Shown: positions 61,857-64,000 of the stretch, one piece after another | Numbering within the stretch: position 1 is the stretch's first letter | Layout: each line of letters begins with the position of its first letter | Source of the DNA: Actinoplanes sp. N902-109 | GTDB taxonomy: Bacteria; Actinomycetota; Actinomycetes; Mycobacteriales; Micromonosporaceae | Assembly: GCF_000389965.1 (NCBI RefSeq) | Contig: NC_021191.1 | Location: forward strand, 497,501 to 561,500 | Reading direction: 5' to 3' | DNA length: 64,000 nucleotides | The notes under the pieces: generated by a model | What the model was told of the DNA's origin: nothing | The model's database searches: none | Seen by the model: only the letters and a program-made list of their open reading frames with translations | Translations under genes and position numbers: made by a program

Positions 61857-63827
61857 GTGACGCTCGCCGTGTTGTGCGGGAGCACCGGAAACACGTTAGG
61901 TCCGGAGACTGCCGGTGACGTGCGTTCCGCTCTGACGGCCGCCGGGGCAACCCGGATAATCGACGTCTCCGGCCCGGACATTCCATCGCAACTGGCGCAG
62001 ATCGCCGCGCTGGCGAAGGAGGCCGACGAGCCGCTGCTGCTCTGCGCCGACGATCTCGTGGCGCATCCGAGTCTGCTGTGGACGCTGGCCACCGAGCCGG
62101 CCGGGCGCAGCACCGCGCTGGTCGCCGCCACGGAGAGTGGCGACGGCGGCGACCTTCGCGAGGATCGGGGGCGGCTGGTCGCGGCGCCCGACGGGCCCAC
62201 CCGCTTCCTCGGTGCGCTCTGTCTCGCCCCCGCCGACCTGGGCCTCGTCGTGGCCGCGGTCACCATCACCCGGCAGCCCGGCGGGAGCACCGACGTGCTG
62301 GTCGCCACCAACGCGCTCGACGTCCTGCTGCCCGGGCTGCTGACCGCCGGTCTGGTCCCGATCGCCACCCGGGTGCGGCTGCTGCATGCCGAACGGGTGC
62401 ACACCGCGGCCGAGCTGAGTGCCGCCCGCGCCGCCGTCGCCGCGATCGACGAGGACAAGGCCCTGCTGCGGCTCGCGGTCAAGGAGAAGGACGACTTCTT
62501 CACCACGTACGCCGTCAGCAGCTGGTCGCCGCTGGTCACCAAGGTGTGCGCCCGGGCCAGGCTCACGCCGAGCCAGGTCACCGCGCTCTCGGTGCTGTTC
62601 GCGGTGGCCGCCGCGCTCGCCTTCTGGCAGGCCTCCCGGCCGGCGCTGATCATCGGCGCCGTGCTGCTCTATCTCGGCTTCGTGCTCGACTGCGTGGACG
62701 GGCAACTCGCCCGGTACACCCGCACGTTCGGGGCGTTCGGCGGCTGGCTCGACACGATGGCCGACCGGGCGAAGGAGTACGTCGTCTACGCCGGGCTGGC
62801 CGCCGGGGCCGAGCGGATGGGCCTGACGTTCGCGTGGCCGCTGGCGATCACCGCGATCGTGCTGCAGACCGCGCGGCACATGACCGACACCTGGTACGGC
62901 GCCCTGCACGACGAGGCCGCCGCCCGGCAGACCGTGGGCACCGCGGGCAACGCCGACGCGGGTGGAGGCGTGGGCGCCCGGCTCAGCCGGGCCTCCAACA
63001 AGGTGCAGGCCGACACCGGCTCGATCGCGTACTGGCTCAAGCGGATCGTGGTGTTCCCGATCGGCGAGCGCTGGGCCCTGATCGCCGTGCTGGCCGCGGT
63101 CTGGAACGGCCGGGTCGCGCTGGCCGCCGTGGTGGTGTGGGGGCTGCTGGCAGCGGCGTACACGCTGGGTCTGCGGTCCTTGCGCTCGCTCTCGATGCGC
63201 GTCGGGGTGCTGGACAGGGTCGACACCTCGCGGCACCGCGACGACGGCCGGCTGGTCCGCGGCACGGTGAGCGCCGCGGGTCTGCGCCGGCCGCTGGTCT
63301 GGGCGGTGCTCGCCGCGATCGCACCGCTGGCGCTGATCGGTGCCGTGGCGGCCGGATGGGTGCCGCGCGGCACGCCTTGGCAGGCCGGGCAGATGGAGTG
63401 GGTCCGGGCCGGCGGGGCCGGGGTCTGGCTCGTGGTGGTGACCGTGCTGGTGCTGGCCGCGGGTGCGGCGGCCCGGTCGAGCCACGGCGGTCCGCTCGAC
63501 TGGCTGGTGCCGGCCGGGCTGCGCGCCGCCGAATATCTGATGGCGGTGGTGGTCGCGATGATCTGCGACGTGCCGCCCCCGGTGGTGTTCGCGCTGCTGT
63601 TCGTGCTGGCGCTGCACCACTACGACCTGACCGCCCGGATGGAGAAGGGCGCTCCGGATCAGCAGGCCAAGCGGGCTTTGCTGGGCTGGGACGGCCGGGT
63701 CGTGCTGCTGGTGTTCTTCGCACTGGCGGGTGTCGCCACCATCGGTGAGCTGCTGCTCGCCCTGGGTGTCGGCGTGCAGTTCCTGACGGGGGCCGTAAAG
63801 GATTGGCGAACCGGAGGAAGCCGATGA
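61857..63827 (+). CDS. CDP-alcohol phosphatidyltransferase with N-terminal nucleotidyltransferase-like domain
   Basis: A 656-residue fusion. Residues 1-200 resemble a degenerate nucleotidyltransferase: LLLCADDLVAHPSLLWTLAT and RFLGALCLAPADLG, but without a clear GxGTRxxP loop. The second part is a CDP-alcohol phosphatidyltransferase with the exact signature: D278, D281-G282, A285-R286, G295, D299, D303, followed by about eight hydrophobic helices. This layout matches bifunctional inositol-phosphate or related lipid enzymes. GTG 61857 follows GGGAGGGATGTCAC. It overlaps the glycosyltransferase start (ATGA), suggesting a glycolipid or surface-glycan pathway. Confidence 0.82.
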   Translation: MTLAVLCGSTGNTLGPETAGDVRSALTAAGATRIIDVSGPDIPSQLAQIAALAKEADEPLLLCADDLVAHPSLLWTLATEPAGRSTALVAATESGDGGDLREDRGRLVAAPDGPTRFLGALCLAPADLGLVVAAVTITRQPGGSTDVLVATNALDVLLPGLLTAGLVPIATRVRLLHAERVHTAAELSAARAAVAAIDEDKALLRLAVKEKDDFFTTYAVSSWSPLVTKVCARARLTPSQVTALSVLFAVAAALAFWQASRPALIIGAVLLYLGFVLDCVDGQLARYTRTFGAFGGWLDTMADRAKEYVVYAGLAAGAERMGLTFAWPLAITAIVLQTARHMTDTWYGALHDEAAARQTVGTAGNADAGGGVGARLSRASNKVQADTGSIAYWLKRIVVFPIGERWALIAVLAAVWNGRVALAAVVVWGLLAAAYTLGLRSLRSLSMRVGVLDRVDTSRHRDDGRLVRGTVSAAGLRRPLVWAVLAAIAPLALIGAVAAGWVPRGTPWQAGQMEWVRAGGAGVWLVVVTVLVLAAGAAARSSHGGPLDWLVPAGLRAAEYLMAVVVAMICDVPPPVVFALLFVLALHHYDLTARMEKGAPDQQAKRALLGWDGRVVLLVFFALAGVATIGELLLALGVGVQFLTGAVKDWRTGGSR

Positions 63828-64000
63828 CGTTGCTCAGTGTCGTTCTGCCCGTCTACAAGGTGCAGGGCTACCTGCGGCAATGCCTGGACTCACTGCTGGA
63901 GCAGGCGTTCACCGACTTCGAGATCGTGGCGGTCGACGACTGCTCGCCCGACAACAGCGGCGCGATCCTGGCCGAGTATGCCGCCCGTGACCCCCGGGTC
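63824..64000 (+). CDS. Family 2 glycosyltransferase (3' truncated by window)
   Basis: The first 59 residues of a GT2-type enzyme: LLSVVLPVYKVQGYLRQCLD, SLLEQAFTDFEIVAVDDCSP and DNSGAILAEYAARD. The VDDCSPDNS element is the nucleotide-sugar loop of GT-A glycosyltransferases. GGAGG before the ATG. It is coupled to the phosphatidyltransferase gene. Confidence 0.9.
   Translation, partial: MTLLSVVLPVYKVQGYLRQCLDSLLEQAFTDFEIVAVDDCSPDNSGAILAEYAARDPRV

Overview
The window is high-GC DNA with strong G/C bias at codon third positions, many GTG starts and frequent ATGA/GTGA start-stop overlaps. The gene content is actinobacterial: SepH, a DUF397 cluster with a WhiJ-type regulator, WXG100 proteins, an actinobacterial XPB helicase pair, Ku with stand-alone LigD-type proteins, futalosine-pathway menaquinone genes, DUF3027, DUF2530 and an F420-type oxidoreductase. 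This suggests a filamentous actinomycete, and a Micromonosporaceae member such as Actinoplanes is my best guess (inference; no rRNA is present). About 70 protein genes, one tRNA and two decayed genes are supported. No insertion sequence, prophage, CRISPR array or rRNA was seen.

Layout. 1-5.9 kb: end of a DNA polymerase III delta' gene, a YbaB-like protein with two WXG100-type genes, a sortase-anchored surface protein (minus), a RicT/PSP1 protein and a geranylgeranyl-reductase-family flavoprotein. 5.8-7.0 kb: NTF2-like protein divergent from a TetR regulator, with a palindromic operator between. 7.1-11.2 kb: ECF sigma, zinc-finger anti-sigma and a three-gene ABC transporter in one tightly coupled operon. 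11.4-14.8 kb: small protein plus a giant multi-pass M48 protease. 14.9 kb: tRNA-Thr(CGU) with terminator. 15-21.2 kb: membrane phosphoesterase, three DUF397 proteins with a WhiJ-like regulator, and two paralogous small membrane proteins with duplicated structured leaders. 21.3-27.1 kb: membrane protein, DJ-1/PfpI protein, MFS, NUDIX, then the end-joining module (Ku divergent from ligase and polymerase). 27.1-28.8 kb: PadR regulator on a perfect palindrome, with a HAAS-domain Ala/Ser-rich membrane protein. 29.1-33.4 kb: XPB helicase and its large partner. 33.4-40.1 kb: HAD hydrolase, cold-shock protein, mqnD, mqnB, MFS, DUF3027, DUF2530. 40.2-45.5 kb: NCS2 purine permease, MarR-MFS pair, GntR/CynX divergent pair. 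45.5-50.3 kb: thpR overlapping sepH, then serC and a citrate synthase. 50.4-56.8 kb: pdxH, MFS, aldose epimerase, nitroreductase, VapB-like protein, glutaryl-CoA-dehydrogenase-like enzyme, DUF4230 and a deazaflavin-type reductase. 56.8-58.6 kb: a gene-poor decayed stretch with repeats and remnants of a VOC protein and a WYL regulator. 58.6-61.7 kb: a five-gene minus-strand unit (PspC, histidine kinase, response regulator, ABC ATPase, permease). 61.9 kb to the end: a CDP-alcohol phosphatidyltransferase and the start of a family 2 glycosyltransferase, probably the edge of a surface-glycan locus.

Common themes are one-component regulators sitting directly on palindromes that overlap their own promoters (TetR, PadR, MarR, GntR), and membrane or envelope sensing (ECF operon, M48 protease, PspC two-component unit). 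Most interesting: the paired paralogs with a shared operator and leader hairpin (19.46-20.86 kb), the small-protein/giant-protease pair, the WYL-like C-terminus of the XPB partner protein, and the deletion scar joining two decayed genes.
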